A stretch of DNA of 64,000 nucleotides from Drancourtella massiliensis. Its GTDB lineage: Bacteria > Bacillota > Clostridia > Lachnospirales > Lachnospiraceae. The notes beneath the pieces were generated by a model that was not told the origin of the DNA, made no database searches, and saw nothing but the letters and a program-made list of their open reading frames with translations. Location: positions 62,001 to 126,000 of the forward strand of contig NZ_JACJKH010000007.1 of assembly GCF_016900655.1 (NCBI RefSeq), written 5' to 3'. Position 1 is the first letter of the stretch; every line of letters begins with the position of its first letter. Of the stretch, positions 35,887 through 45,495 are shown piece after piece. The translations under genes were made by a program, and so were the position numbers.

Positions 35887-36360
35887 CTATTTCATCTGTC
35901 TGACTCTCTCCTCTACTTCCGCGGAGAAATTCAGAACTTTTCTGGAGTATGTTTGATTCATATACCGGGATGTAAGCATGAAATCCGCAGTAGCAAGATT
36001 ATTGGCTACCGGAATATCATATACGACCGCAATTCGAAGAAGCGCCTTGACATCCGGATCATGCGGCTGTGCTTCCAGCGGATCCCATAAAAAGATCATA
36101 AAGTCAATGCCACCTTCTACGATCTTTGCTCCAATCTGCTGATCCCCTCCGAGGGGACCGCTGTTGTACGCGCGCACCGGAAGCCCCGTTTTTTCCGCAA
36201 TCAGTCTGGCTGTCGTCCCGGTACCGCAAAGAAAGTGATTTTTCAGAATATCTTTATTCTTATCGCACCAGTCCACCATTTCTTTTTTCTTTCCATCATG
36301 CGCCACCAGTGCGATATGTTTCTGCTTTCCAATTTCAAAATCTACATACTGCTTTCCCAT
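35887..36360 (-). CDS. mgsA: Methylglyoxal synthase
   Basis: A 157-residue enzyme that converts dihydroxyacetone phosphate to methylglyoxal and phosphate, a bypass of lower glycolysis. Motifs are IALVAHDGKKKEMVDWC, LCGTGTTARLIAEKTGL (phosphate site), SGPLGGDQQIGAKI with the catalytic aspartate nearby, and FLWDPLEAQPHDPDVKALLR. The start at 36360 follows AAGGAGACG; an ATG ten codons upstream is less likely. Length is standard, with a slightly longer C-terminus. Confidence 0.95.
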   Translation of the reverse strand: MGKQYVDFEIGKQKHIALVAHDGKKKEMVDWCDKNKDILKNHFLCGTGTTARLIAEKTGLPVRAYNSGPLGGDQQIGAKIVEGGIDFMIFLWDPLEAQPHDPDVKALLRIAVVYDIPVANNLATADFMLTSRYMNQTYSRKVLNFSAEVEERVRQMK

Positions 36361-36470
36361 TGTGTTTCGTCTCCTTTCCCGATCCGTCATTCCTTCTTTG
36401 TCCCGTCAACGAATTTCTCTTTTATTATACAATATTTCTCCGGATTCTCACAGTAAAATTTCACAGGTTA

Positions 36471-37136
36471 CTACTGTTTTTCTACAACTTCGCCCTGTTT
36501 TTTGTAAATACTTCCGGCCGGCACATAACCCCGCACCATGGAAAGCGGGTAAATATTTGTATTTCTTCCTACAACCGTCCCCGGATTCAGGACACTGCCG
36601 CATCCTACCTCCACATTGTCTCCGAGCATGGCACCGAACTTTTTCAGTCCGGTCTCGATTTTACCCTCCGGTGTACTGACTGTTGCAAGTGTCTTGTCAG
36701 ATTTCACATTGGATGTGATGGAGCCGGCACCCATATGGGACTTGAATCCAAGGACAGAGTCGCCGACATAATTGTAATGAGGCACCTGAACCTTGTTGAA
36801 TAACACAACATTTTTCAGTTCTGTAGAATTCCCGACTACTGCACCTTCTCCTACCAGCGCGTTTCCACGGATAAATGCACAGTGCCGGATCTCAGCGTCT
36901 TTGCCGATGATTGCCGGACCGTTAATGTATGCACTTGGAGCCACCTTTGCAGACTTTGCAATCCAGATGTTCTCGCCTTTCTTTTCATACTCGTCCTCCG
37001 GCAGTGTGTTTCCAAGTTTTACAATAAATTCCCCGATTTTCGGAAGGATTTCCCACGGATAGGTCACTCCCTCAAAAAGTTCTCCTGCGATCGTCTCGTT
37101 GAGATCATAAAGCTCCTGTACTGTTAATTCTTTCAT
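36471..37136 (-). CDS. Left-handed beta-helix acyltransferase-like protein (GlmU C-terminal type)
   Basis: A 221-residue protein with hexapeptide-repeat rhythm: AKVAPSAYINGPAIIGKDAE, IRHCAFIRGNALVGEGAVVG, GAGSITSNVK and CGSVLNPGTVVGRNTNIYP. This is a left-handed beta-helix as in the C-terminal half of GlmU. There is no nucleotidyltransferase domain (no GxGTRM), so annotation as a full UDP-GlcNAc pyrophosphorylase would overstate it. GGAGG precedes the ATG. It is the third gene of ppk-topB-this gene, 13 bases after topB. Confidence 0.75.
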   Translation of the reverse strand: MKELTVQELYDLNETIAGELFEGVTYPWEILPKIGEFIVKLGNTLPEDEYEKKGENIWIAKSAKVAPSAYINGPAIIGKDAEIRHCAFIRGNALVGEGAVVGNSTELKNVVLFNKVQVPHYNYVGDSVLGFKSHMGAGSITSNVKSDKTLATVSTPEGKIETGLKKFGAMLGDNVEVGCGSVLNPGTVVGRNTNIYPLSMVRGYVPAGSIYKKQGEVVEKQ

Positions 37137-37149
37137 AGTGTTCCTCCTT

Positions 37150-39150
37150 CTATGACTTTTTCATTGATTTATAATAAGGGGACACCTTATCGTAGCAGGC
37201 TTTCAGCTGGTACTGATTGTTCAGTCCGACTACGCCGTTCGTCCTGACCGCGATAAAATGTTCCAGTTTCTGCATATATTCTTCTGAGGTGATCTGCCCT
37301 TCAGCCACCAGGGTCAGTCCCTTTTCCCAGCTGGCCGTCAGCTCCGGATTCAAAAGGGAGCGGATCGAATGCTCCACCGCATCGTAAATCAGCTCTCCCA
37401 TCAGCGTCGGAGTGATCACCTGGGTCTTTTTATTAAGAGATAAGTATTTGATATGAATCAGCTTCTTGAGTATTTCCGCCCGCGTCGCACTCGTTCCAAT
37501 ACCGCTTCCTTTGATCTGGGCCCTGAGCTCTTCATCCTCAATGAGCTGTCCGGCATTTTCCATGGCAAGAATCATGGAACCGGAGTTGTACCGCTTTGGC
37601 GGCGATGTCTCGCCTTCTTTGATTTCAAATCCCTTCACCGGGATCCGGTCTCCCTTCTTCAGCTTCTGAATCCGGGCAAACAGCTCCGCATCCGGAACCG
37701 TCTCCTCGTCCTCCTCTGACTTTCCTTTCTTATTACCCGGAATGCCCGTCACTTTATAAAATCCTTCCTCCGTCAGAATCTTAAAGCCAGAGAAGAAATG
37801 CTCGCCTTCCAGCACCATCTCCAGTGATAGTTTCTGATACACTGCCGGCGGGTAGAAAATCGAAAGGAAACGCCTCACAATCAGATCATATACCTTCGCA
37901 CCGGTTGCAGATACGGACTTCAGCGCCGGAAGTCCCTGCCCGGTCGGAATGATGGCATAGTGATCCGTGATCTGGCTGTCATTTACATATCTCGTCTTTT
38001 CCAGTCCTTTGTGCGTCCGTTCCCTTGCGATAAACCCAAGCAGTTCTGCCGTAGGTTCATATTTCGCAAGCCCGTTCAGATTTTTGTGAATCTCTTTTGC
38101 CACCGCTGTGGAAAGGACTCTCGCGTCGGTACGAGGATAGGTGACCAGCTTCTTTTCATACAGCTCCTGCACAATCCGAAGGGTTTCATCCGGACTGATC
38201 TTGAACCGTTTCGAGCATTCATTCTGCAGTTCCGCCAGGTTGAATAACAACGGCGGATTTTTCTTTTCTTTCTTTTTTTCCACGGAAACAAGCGCGCCCA
38301 TCCGGTCGCTGTCCATCAGCTCATCGATCAGCTCCTGTGCTGTTTCCCGGTCTTTGAACCCGTTTTCCCGGTACAGCTTCGGAGACATCTCATAACGGGA
38401 CCCTTTGACTGCTTTCCATTCTCCCTGGAATGCGGCCCCGTCCGCGTCCATATTCGCAAGCACACGGTAAAACGGGGTTTTGACGAACTCCCGGATCTCC
38501 CGTTCTCTTCTTACCACCATCCCAAGCACACAGGTCATGACCCGGCCCGCCGAGAGCACCACAAAGTTTTTATGTAAAAATCCGGCAATGCTGTTCCCGT
38601 ATTTCAATGTCAGAATTCTGGAAAAATTAATTCCCATCAGATAGTCTTCCTTGGCCCGCAGGTAAGCGGAAGCGGAAAGATTATCGTAGGCTGACAGATC
38701 TTTTGCCTCCCGAATTCCCCGCAGGATCTCTTCCTCTGTCTGGGAATCAATCCAGACACGCTTTCTCGTTTTCCCTTTTACTTTTGCCATCTGCTCCACC
38801 AGGCGGTAAATATACTCCCCTTCCCGCCCGGAGTCTGTACAGACATAGATCGTATCTACATCCTTTCGGTTGAGAAGTCCGCTTACGATGTCAAACTGTT
38901 TCTTCACATTCGGAATCACCTCATACTTGAATTCCTTTGGAAGAAACGGGAGGGTGCTTAGACTCCATTTTTTATATTTCGGATCATAGGCCTCAGGATA
39001 GCTCATTGTCACCAGATGCCCCACGCACCATGTAACAATGCTCTCATCGGATTCCAGCCATCCGTCCCTCCGCTTCATATTCTGTTTCAGCGCCTTTGCA
39101 AACTCCTGCGCCACACTCGGCTTCTCTGCTATGTAGAGAGATTTCCCCAT
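37150..39150 (-). CDS. topB: DNA topoisomerase III
   Basis: A 666-residue type IA topoisomerase that decatenates DNA. The Toprim domain starts LYIAEKPSVAQEFAKAL and has the acidic VCTDSGREGEYIYRLVE (DxxxRE pattern; the family usually has DxDxEGE). The active-site tyrosine is in KLVTYPRTDARVLS (Y338). SAGRVMTCVLGMVVRRE and PPKRYNSGSMILAMENAG follow family order. No C-terminal zinc fingers are present, as usual for TopB. It is between ppk and the beta-helix protein in one operon. Confidence 0.93.
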   Translation of the reverse strand: MGKSLYIAEKPSVAQEFAKALKQNMKRRDGWLESDESIVTWCVGHLVTMSYPEAYDPKYKKWSLSTLPFLPKEFKYEVIPNVKKQFDIVSGLLNRKDVDTIYVCTDSGREGEYIYRLVEQMAKVKGKTRKRVWIDSQTEEEILRGIREAKDLSAYDNLSASAYLRAKEDYLMGINFSRILTLKYGNSIAGFLHKNFVVLSAGRVMTCVLGMVVRREREIREFVKTPFYRVLANMDADGAAFQGEWKAVKGSRYEMSPKLYRENGFKDRETAQELIDELMDSDRMGALVSVEKKKEKKNPPLLFNLAELQNECSKRFKISPDETLRIVQELYEKKLVTYPRTDARVLSTAVAKEIHKNLNGLAKYEPTAELLGFIARERTHKGLEKTRYVNDSQITDHYAIIPTGQGLPALKSVSATGAKVYDLIVRRFLSIFYPPAVYQKLSLEMVLEGEHFFSGFKILTEEGFYKVTGIPGNKKGKSEEDEETVPDAELFARIQKLKKGDRIPVKGFEIKEGETSPPKRYNSGSMILAMENAGQLIEDEELRAQIKGSGIGTSATRAEILKKLIHIKYLSLNKKTQVITPTLMGELIYDAVEHSIRSLLNPELTASWEKGLTLVAEGQITSEEYMQKLEHFIAVRTNGVVGLNNQYQLKACYDKVSPYYKSMKKS

Positions 39151-39168
39151 ATTTACAATCTCCTTCTT

Positions 39169-41277
39169 TTACCTGCGGAAGATACGAAGCAGAAAATCAA
39201 GAAACGGCCTTTTTGTCTGTTTTTTCACCCTTGCCGCCTCCTGCACTGCTTCCTGCATGAACACTTCCTGGGCATCAACCGGCTGTCCCGTCTGTTCTTT
39301 CTTCCGGTAGTTGCCGGATGAATCCAGAGCCCTCGCCTTTACATTATCCTCAAGCATAACCTGAATCATATGATTCAGCCTCTCCCTCACTTCAGGATCG
39401 TAAACAGGACATGCAACTTCCACACGCTTTTCTGTATTTCTTGTCATCATATCGGCCGAACCGATATACATTTTTTCTGAACTTCCCCTTCCAAAAATGA
39501 AAATTCTTGGATGCTCCAGAAAGCGGCCGACAATACTTGTCACACGCACATGGTCCGTGTACCCCTTTATCCCCGGAAGGATACAGCAGATTCCACGCAC
39601 AAGCAGGTCGACCTCCACCCCGGCACGGCTGGCCATGGAAATCTTTTCAATAAATTCCACATCCGTCACTGAATTCATCTTCATGATAATCCGGCCGTTT
39701 GTACCTTTCTTTGTCTCTTCCTCAATCAATTCCAGAACCTTTTTCTTCAACGTATTCGGCGAGACAATCAGATGCCGGTAGGTGCCTCTTAAATTTCCCA
39801 TGGACATATTCTGGAAAAAGGCCGCCGCATCCTGCCCGATCTCCTGGTCTGCTGTCATCAGGCACACATCCGTATACATGGCCGCTGTCTTTTCGTTGTA
39901 ATTTCCGGTTCCGACCTGAGTGATATACTGATACCCGTTTCGTGTCTTACAGGTAATCAGGCAGATTTTGGAATGAACCTTGTAGTTTTCAAACCCGTAA
40001 ATCACCCGGCATCCTGCCTCTTCCAGCCGTTCGGACCACTCAATGTTATTCTGCTCGTCAAACCGGGCTCTCAGCTCAATCAGAACCGTAACCTCTTTTC
40101 CGTTTTCCGCCGCAGCGCACAGATACTCCACAAGTCTTGCTTTCTTTGCAAGCCGGTAGATAGTAATTTTGATCGTCACGACAGACGGATCCGACCCCGC
40201 CTCCTTCAGAAGCTTTAAAAACGGCTCCATGGATTCGTACGGATAAGAAAGGAGAATGTCCTTTCTTCTGATCTGCTTCATGATGGAAGTCTCATCCTCC
40301 ACCATAGCTGCCTTCTGTGGGGAAAACGGCTCATATACCAGTGTTCTCCTCAGGTGTTCCGGCACCTTTTCCGCTACGGAGAAAATATAGGACAGCTTCA
40401 GCGGCATCTTCGTCCGGAAAATCTGTTTCGGTGTAATGTGGAACTTCTCACAAAAATAGGTTTCCATGCTCTCCGGAAGCGGATTTGCCGTCTCAAGCCG
40501 GACAACCGCCATCCTTCTCCGCTTGCTCAACGTCTTTTTCATCAGGACGCGGAAATCATCGTTGATATCCAGTGATTCGTCATCCGGTGAAATATCCGCA
40601 TTCCTCGTCACGCAAATATAATTCTTGTCGGATACTTCATATTTATCAAAAATAACCTCCAGATATTCCATCAGGATCTTTTCCATCCGGATATACCGGA
40701 TATCGTGTCCGGGCAGAAAAAGGATCTCTGAAATATACTGCGGCACCGGAACAATTCCCATCATTTTTTTATTATCCTGTTTCAGACTTGCAACGACATA
40801 GATCTCCTTATTGAGAAGATGCGGAAACGGATGGTTCGCATCTACAATCTGAGGGGAAAGAACCGGAAGAATCTGATCCTTAAAATACTTCTTTACATAT
40901 TTCTTTTCCGGGTCCTGAAGCTCCTTAAAAGAAAGCCCGCAGATTCCATAGGGATTCAGTTTCTTTTTGATCTCCGCATAAGTTTTATCCCGCTCTTTGT
41001 AAAGCGGAGCCACCGCCTCATAAATCCGGTCCAGCTGCTGCTGTGCTGTCATGCCTGACCTTTTGTCCGTCGTCTGTACTTTCATGGAAGCCATATCGTA
41101 AAGACTTCCCACCCGGATCATGAAAAACTCATCCAGATTACTTGTAAAAATCGCTACAAATTTCATCCGCTCCATCAGAGGCACATCCGGATCTTTCGCT
41201 TCCTCCAATACTCTTTTATTAAATTTCAACCATGAAAGTTCCCGATTCTGCGTATATTTCAGAAGTTCCCCGTCCAT
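39169..41277 (-). CDS. ppk: Polyphosphate kinase 1
   Basis: A 702-residue enzyme that polymerises the gamma-phosphate of ATP into polyphosphate. It shows NRELSWLKFNKRVLEEAKD at the N-terminus, the catalytic region VTIKITIYRLAKKARLVEYL, the phospholipase-D-like histidine segments YKVHSKICLIT (phosphorylated His) and a later partner motif, and VGTGNYNEKTAAMYTD. Length is standard for PPK1. It starts the ppk-topB operon; a GGAGCG site lies upstream. Confidence 0.96.
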   Translation of the reverse strand: MDGELLKYTQNRELSWLKFNKRVLEEAKDPDVPLMERMKFVAIFTSNLDEFFMIRVGSLYDMASMKVQTTDKRSGMTAQQQLDRIYEAVAPLYKERDKTYAEIKKKLNPYGICGLSFKELQDPEKKYVKKYFKDQILPVLSPQIVDANHPFPHLLNKEIYVVASLKQDNKKMMGIVPVPQYISEILFLPGHDIRYIRMEKILMEYLEVIFDKYEVSDKNYICVTRNADISPDDESLDINDDFRVLMKKTLSKRRRMAVVRLETANPLPESMETYFCEKFHITPKQIFRTKMPLKLSYIFSVAEKVPEHLRRTLVYEPFSPQKAAMVEDETSIMKQIRRKDILLSYPYESMEPFLKLLKEAGSDPSVVTIKITIYRLAKKARLVEYLCAAAENGKEVTVLIELRARFDEQNNIEWSERLEEAGCRVIYGFENYKVHSKICLITCKTRNGYQYITQVGTGNYNEKTAAMYTDVCLMTADQEIGQDAAAFFQNMSMGNLRGTYRHLIVSPNTLKKKVLELIEEETKKGTNGRIIMKMNSVTDVEFIEKISMASRAGVEVDLLVRGICCILPGIKGYTDHVRVTSIVGRFLEHPRIFIFGRGSSEKMYIGSADMMTRNTEKRVEVACPVYDPEVRERLNHMIQVMLEDNVKARALDSSGNYRKKEQTGQPVDAQEVFMQEAVQEAARVKKQTKRPFLDFLLRIFRR

Positions 41278-41361
41278 TTTTCGCTCCTTTATTCTATATT
41301 TTGAAATCAGTTTGTCAGTCTGTCGTCCTTTCTATTTTACATGGTTCTCTACAAACGTGCA

Positions 41362-41392
41362 ATCAGGGACGGGTAAAATTTCCCGTCCCTGA
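41362..41392 (-). terminator. Strong stem-loop downstream of asd
   Basis: ATCAGGGACGGG and CCCGTCCCTGAT form a 12-pair stem. The U tract is poor on either strand, so it could be an inefficient terminator or an mRNA 3' stabiliser. It lies 28 bases after asd. Confidence 0.6.
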
Positions 41393-41419
41393 TGAAAAAT
41401 TCCATTCCAAGGCTTTCTG

Positions 41420-42505
41420 CTATTTTGCCTGAATATATTTCTGTGCAGCCAGCGTCTCCGCACAGAGGATGGCGCCTCCTGCAGCCCCTCTTACCGTATT
41501 ATGAGAAAGTCCGATAAATTTAAAGTCGTACAGGCTGTCCTCTCTCAGACGTCCTACCGAAATGCCCATGCCGTTTTCATAGTCCACATCCAGAGCAACC
41601 TGCGGGCGGTTATCCTCCTCAAGATACTGGATAAACTGCTTCGGTGCGCTTGGAAGCTCCAGTTCCTGCGGAAGTCCGCGGTAATTTACCAGTTTCTCGA
41701 TAAGCTGCTCTTTCGTCGGCTTTTTCTTAAAGTTGACAAATACTGCCGCCGTATGTCCGTCCAGCACCGGCACACGGATACACTGAGTCGTGATTACCGG
41801 AGCGGATGCCTTTTCGATTTTTCCATCACACACTTTTCCCCAGATCCGAAGCGGTTCCTGCTCGCTCTTTTCCTCTTCGCCTCCGATGTACGGAATGATG
41901 TTTTCCACCATCTCCGGCCAGTCCTTAAATGTCTTTCCGGCACCGGAAATAGCCTGATATGTCGTTGCCACCACTTCTGTCGGTTCAAACTCCATCCATG
42001 CAGTCAGAACAGGGGCGTAGCTCTGAATGGAGCAGTTCGGTTTTACAGCTACAAATCCGCGTGTCGTTCCGAGACGTTTCTTCTGCGCCTCAATCACTTC
42101 AAAATGCTCCGGATTTACCTCCGGAATGACCATCGGTACGTCCGGCGTCCAGCGGTGTGCACTGTTATTGGAAACAACCGGTGTCTCCGTCTTTGCGTAA
42201 GCATCCTCGATCGCGCGGATCTCCTCTTTGCTCATATCAACCGCGCTGAATACAAAGTCTACCGTGGAAGCAACTTCTTCCACTTCATTTACATTATGTA
42301 CAATCAGCTTTTTGACTCCTTCCGGCATCGGTTTTTTCATTTTCCAGCGGTCTCCTACCGCTTCCTCATATGTTTTACCGGCTGATCTTGGAGATGCAGC
42401 CACCGTCACAACTTCAAACCACGGATGGCCTTCCAGAAGAGAGATAAATCTCTGTCCTACCATCCCTGTTGCTCCTAATATTCCAACACGTAATTTCTTT
42501 TCCAT
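41420..42505 (-). CDS. asd: Aspartate-semialdehyde dehydrogenase
   Basis: A 361-residue NADPH-dependent enzyme that reduces aspartyl phosphate to aspartate semialdehyde, feeding lysine, threonine, methionine and diaminopimelate. It has GILGATGMVGQRFISLLEGH, the catalytic cysteine in VAVKPNCSIQSYAPVL, YQAISGAGKTF and IRVPVLDGHTAAVFVNF with the catalytic histidine region. The insertions and length match the archaeal/fungal-type Asd more than the E. coli type. It lies 12 bases after argH and is probably co-transcribed. Confidence 0.95.
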   Translation of the reverse strand: MEKKLRVGILGATGMVGQRFISLLEGHPWFEVVTVAASPRSAGKTYEEAVGDRWKMKKPMPEGVKKLIVHNVNEVEEVASTVDFVFSAVDMSKEEIRAIEDAYAKTETPVVSNNSAHRWTPDVPMVIPEVNPEHFEVIEAQKKRLGTTRGFVAVKPNCSIQSYAPVLTAWMEFEPTEVVATTYQAISGAGKTFKDWPEMVENIIPYIGGEEEKSEQEPLRIWGKVCDGKIEKASAPVITTQCIRVPVLDGHTAAVFVNFKKKPTKEQLIEKLVNYRGLPQELELPSAPKQFIQYLEEDNRPQVALDVDYENGMGISVGRLREDSLYDFKFIGLSHNTVRGAAGGAILCAETLAAQKYIQAK

Positions 42506-42517
42506 TGTATGGTCCTC

Positions 42518-43897
42518 CTACTCTGTTTCCAGTTCCTGCTTATAAACCTGAATTGCCTCCAGCATGGCACCTTTTCCCGGCGCTCCCTTTGTCAGACGTT
42601 TCTCAACGCATGTCTTCATGCTGATTGCGTCGTAAATATCTTCTTCAAATACCGGACTGACCGCCTTGTATTCGGAAAGTGGCAGATCATCCAGTGCACA
42701 CTCCTTCTCAATGCACGTCAGCACAAGCTGGCCGATAATTCCGTGGGCATCCCGGAACGGCACGCCATGGTTCACCAGATAGTCTGCAGCATCCGTAGCA
42801 TTGGTAAATCCTCTCCGGGCGCTTCTCTCCATTACATTCTTTCTGAACTTCATTGTTGCCAGCATGCCGGTAAAAAGCGGAAGGCAGCTGTTGACCGTAT
42901 CCATCGCGTCAAAGGCCATCTCCTTATCTTCCTGCATATCTTTGTTGTATGCCAGTGGAATCCCTTTCATCGTTGTCAGCATCGACATCAGTGCCCCGTA
43001 AACCCGTCCGGTCTTTCCTCTTACAAGCTCCGCAATGTCCGGATTTTTCTTCTGCGGCATGATGCTGCTTCCGGTGCTGTACGCATCGTCGATCTCCACA
43101 AACTGATATTCATTGGAATTCCAGATAATGATTTCCTCCGAAAACCGGCTCAGGTGCATCATAATCGTTGAAAGTGCCGACAGATATTCAATCACATAGT
43201 CCCGGTCGGATACAGAATCCATGCTGTTCAGTGTAGCTCCGGAAAATCCAAGAATACTTGCCGTATATTCCCGGTCAAGCGGGTAGGTCGTTCCCGCAAG
43301 TGCGCCGCTTCCAAGCGGGCAGACATTCATTCTTTTATAAATATCCGAAAGACGGCTTCTGTCTCTCCGGAACATCTCGTAATATGCCCCCATATGATGC
43401 GTAAGGGTAATCGGCTGTGCTTTCTGAAGATGGGTAAATCCCGGCATAATGGTATCAAGATTATCCTCCATGATATGCAGAATCACCGTCAGAAGATCTT
43501 TCAGCAGCGCGTCTGTCTTCTGAACTTCTTCCCTTACATAAAGCTTCATGTCAAGGGCTACCTGGTCATTCCGGCTGCGGCCGGTATGCAGCTTCTTCCC
43601 TGCATCCCCGATCCGGTCAATCAGATTTGCCTCTACAAAGCTGTGAATATCCTCATATTCTTTCGTAATCAGAAGCGTGCCGTCTTCCACATCTTTTAAA
43701 ATTCCGGCCAGGCCTTCCAGAATCTGATCCCGCTCCTGTTCTGTCAGGATCTGCTGCTTTGCCAGCATTTTGACGTGTGCCATGCTTCCCTCTATATCCT
43801 GTCTGTACAGACGCTTGTCAAATCCGATGGAGGCATTAAAATCATATACCATCTGATCGGTCTCTTTCGTAAAGCGTCCTCCCCATAACTGTGCCAT
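42518..43897 (-). CDS. argH: Argininosuccinate lyase
   Basis: A 459-residue fumarase/aspartase-superfamily enzyme that splits argininosuccinate into arginine and fumarate. Motifs are LWGGRFTKETDQMVYDFNAS, HTGRSRNDQVALDMKLY with the catalytic histidine region, TIMPGFTHLQKAQPITLTHH, and the superfamily signature GSSIMPQKKNPDIAELVRGK. Length is standard. argG is not adjacent. It is followed by asd. Confidence 0.97.
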   Translation of the reverse strand: MAQLWGGRFTKETDQMVYDFNASIGFDKRLYRQDIEGSMAHVKMLAKQQILTEQERDQILEGLAGILKDVEDGTLLITKEYEDIHSFVEANLIDRIGDAGKKLHTGRSRNDQVALDMKLYVREEVQKTDALLKDLLTVILHIMEDNLDTIMPGFTHLQKAQPITLTHHMGAYYEMFRRDRSRLSDIYKRMNVCPLGSGALAGTTYPLDREYTASILGFSGATLNSMDSVSDRDYVIEYLSALSTIMMHLSRFSEEIIIWNSNEYQFVEIDDAYSTGSSIMPQKKNPDIAELVRGKTGRVYGALMSMLTTMKGIPLAYNKDMQEDKEMAFDAMDTVNSCLPLFTGMLATMKFRKNVMERSARRGFTNATDAADYLVNHGVPFRDAHGIIGQLVLTCIEKECALDDLPLSEYKAVSPVFEEDIYDAISMKTCVEKRLTKGAPGKGAMLEAIQVYKQELETE

Positions 43898-43960
43898 CTG
43901 CGTTCCCCGTTTCTTTCTTATTTTAGTGAGTTAAACTATTAAAACATAATTTACCAAATT

Positions 43961-44608
43961 TTATTCTGTTTGTAAAGAATTATTTCTGTCTCTTTTTGAA
44001 AAGACACACCCGCAGTAATCCTGGCGGTAGAGTCCGTATTCCCCGGAAAGTTCCACGGAGCGCTTATATCCATTCTTCTTTTTGAAATCAGAAAACAGGT
44101 AAGAAACCCCGTATTCTTCCTGCAGCTTCTGTCCGATTTCGTTGAGTTTCTGCGCATTCTTCATCGGACTGATGGAAAGAGTCGTCGTAAAGAAATCCAT
44201 CTTCCTTTTCTTTGCCTCTTCGGCCGTCCGGCGAAGCCGCATCTCATAGCAGCGAAAACAGCGCTCTCCTCCTTCCGGAAGCTGTTCCATTCCCTTTGCC
44301 ATGTCAAAAAAAACATGCGCATCATAGTCTCCTTCAAGAAAAGAAACCGGATACTTCAGTTTCTCATTCATCCGCTCAATCAGATGTCTCTGCTCTTCTG
44401 CCCGTTTCCGGTATTCCGCTTCCTCTGTGATATTCGGGTTAAAGTAAAAAACCGCGATCCGGAAATAATCTGAAAGATACTCCATCACATAACTGCTGCA
44501 CGGCCCGCAGCAGCTGTGAAGCAAAAGGGTCGGAACCTGCTCTTCCTTCCCGATTTTTTCCAGTATTTTTTCCAGTTCTTTTTGATAGTTTTTCTTCTGC
44601 TCCTGCAT
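43961..44608 (-). CDS. queH: Epoxyqueuosine reductase QueH
   Basis: A 215-residue protein of the DUF208/QueH family, which performs the last step of queuosine synthesis for tRNA wobble G34. Cysteine pairs that bind the Fe-S cluster and a metal are visible: LLHSCCGPCSSYVMEYL near residue 32, RCFRCYEMRLRRTA in the middle and YRQDYCGCVFSKRD near the C-terminus. STTLSISPMKN-like TTTLSISPMKNAQKL and SDFKKKNGYKRSVELS are also family features. It stands alone without other queuosine genes, which suggests salvage or scattered genes. Confidence 0.93.
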   Translation of the reverse strand: MQEQKKNYQKELEKILEKIGKEEQVPTLLLHSCCGPCSSYVMEYLSDYFRIAVFYFNPNITEEAEYRKRAEEQRHLIERMNEKLKYPVSFLEGDYDAHVFFDMAKGMEQLPEGGERCFRCYEMRLRRTAEEAKKRKMDFFTTTLSISPMKNAQKLNEIGQKLQEEYGVSYLFSDFKKKNGYKRSVELSGEYGLYRQDYCGCVFSKRDRNNSLQTE

Positions 44609-44706
44609 GGTTTCTCCTTTTCGGCTTTTATTCTACTGATAGTTATAATTCACATCTTTTTCTCTGTCAACATACATTATGATATAAATAGAAGGAGGTC
44701 AGCAAT

Positions 44707-45495
44707 ATGGATACCATCCTGAGCATCAATCATATCAGCCATTCCTATCATACATTAAAAGGGGAGACTCCTGCTCTTTACGATATCTCTTTTTCCGTAA
44801 ACCAGGGTGAATTTCTTGCTGTTGTCGGGCCCTCCGGATGCGGCAAGTCCACCCTTCTCTCTCTTATTTCCGGTCTGTTACAGCCTGAAAAGGGGGAAAT
44901 TCTCCTGCACGGAAAGCCGATTGAGGAACAAAAGGATAAAATCGGATATATGCTTCAGAGAGATGAGCTGCTTGAATGGCGCAGCATTTACCGGAATGTG
45001 CTCCTCGGTCCCGAAATTCAGCATTCCCTGAATCCGGAAGTAAAAAAAAGGGCCCATGAACTTCTGGATGCTTATGGTCTGGGACAGTTTCAGTCTTCCC
45101 GCCCTTCCGAGCTTTCCGGCGGGATGCGGCAGAGAGCCGCACTTGTCCGCACGCTGATATTAAATCCGGAAGTTCTCCTGCTAGATGAGCCGTTTTCCGC
45201 TCTCGACTACCAGACGCGGCTCAATGTCAGTGACGACATCGGCCAGATCATCCGCCGCGAAGGAAAGACCGCCCTTTTGGTAACCCATGATCTTTCCGAA
45301 GCCATCAGTCTGGCAGACCGCATCCTTGTACTTTCCAGCCGCCCTGCTTCTCTGAAAACCACAGTCAGCTTACATTTCGGTTTTCCAAAACCTGCAGACG
45401 ATACCCCGCTGAACCGGCGGAACGCACCGGAGTTTAAAACCTATTTTAATCTGATCTGGAAGGAGCTGAATCAACATGAAAACCAAACAGACTGA
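44707..45495 (+). CDS. ABC transporter ATP-binding protein (nitrate/sulfonate/taurine type)
   Basis: A 262-residue importer ATPase. It shows Walker A GPSGCGKST (residues ~40-48), Q-loop YMLQRDELLEWRSIYRNV, signature LSGGMRQRAALVRTL, Walker B VLLLDEPFSALD and the switch histidine in LLVTHDLSEAISLADRI. The Q-loop sequence and partner permease place it in the SsuB/TauB/ThiZ-like group. GGAGG precedes the start. It overlaps the permease gene by 20 bases. The substrate cannot be read; pyrimidine precursors, sulfonates and polyamines are all possible. Confidence 0.9.
   Translation: MDTILSINHISHSYHTLKGETPALYDISFSVNQGEFLAVVGPSGCGKSTLLSLISGLLQPEKGEILLHGKPIEEQKDKIGYMLQRDELLEWRSIYRNVLLGPEIQHSLNPEVKKRAHELLDAYGLGQFQSSRPSELSGGMRQRAALVRTLILNPEVLLLDEPFSALDYQTRLNVSDDIGQIIRREGKTALLVTHDLSEAISLADRILVLSSRPASLKTTVSLHFGFPKPADDTPLNRRNAPEFKTYFNLIWKELNQHENQTD

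Noticed and set aside
42506-43960. Lysine or arginine riboswitch before argH-asd
   Set aside because: The gap upstream of argH is only 63 bases and shows no extended conserved structure.
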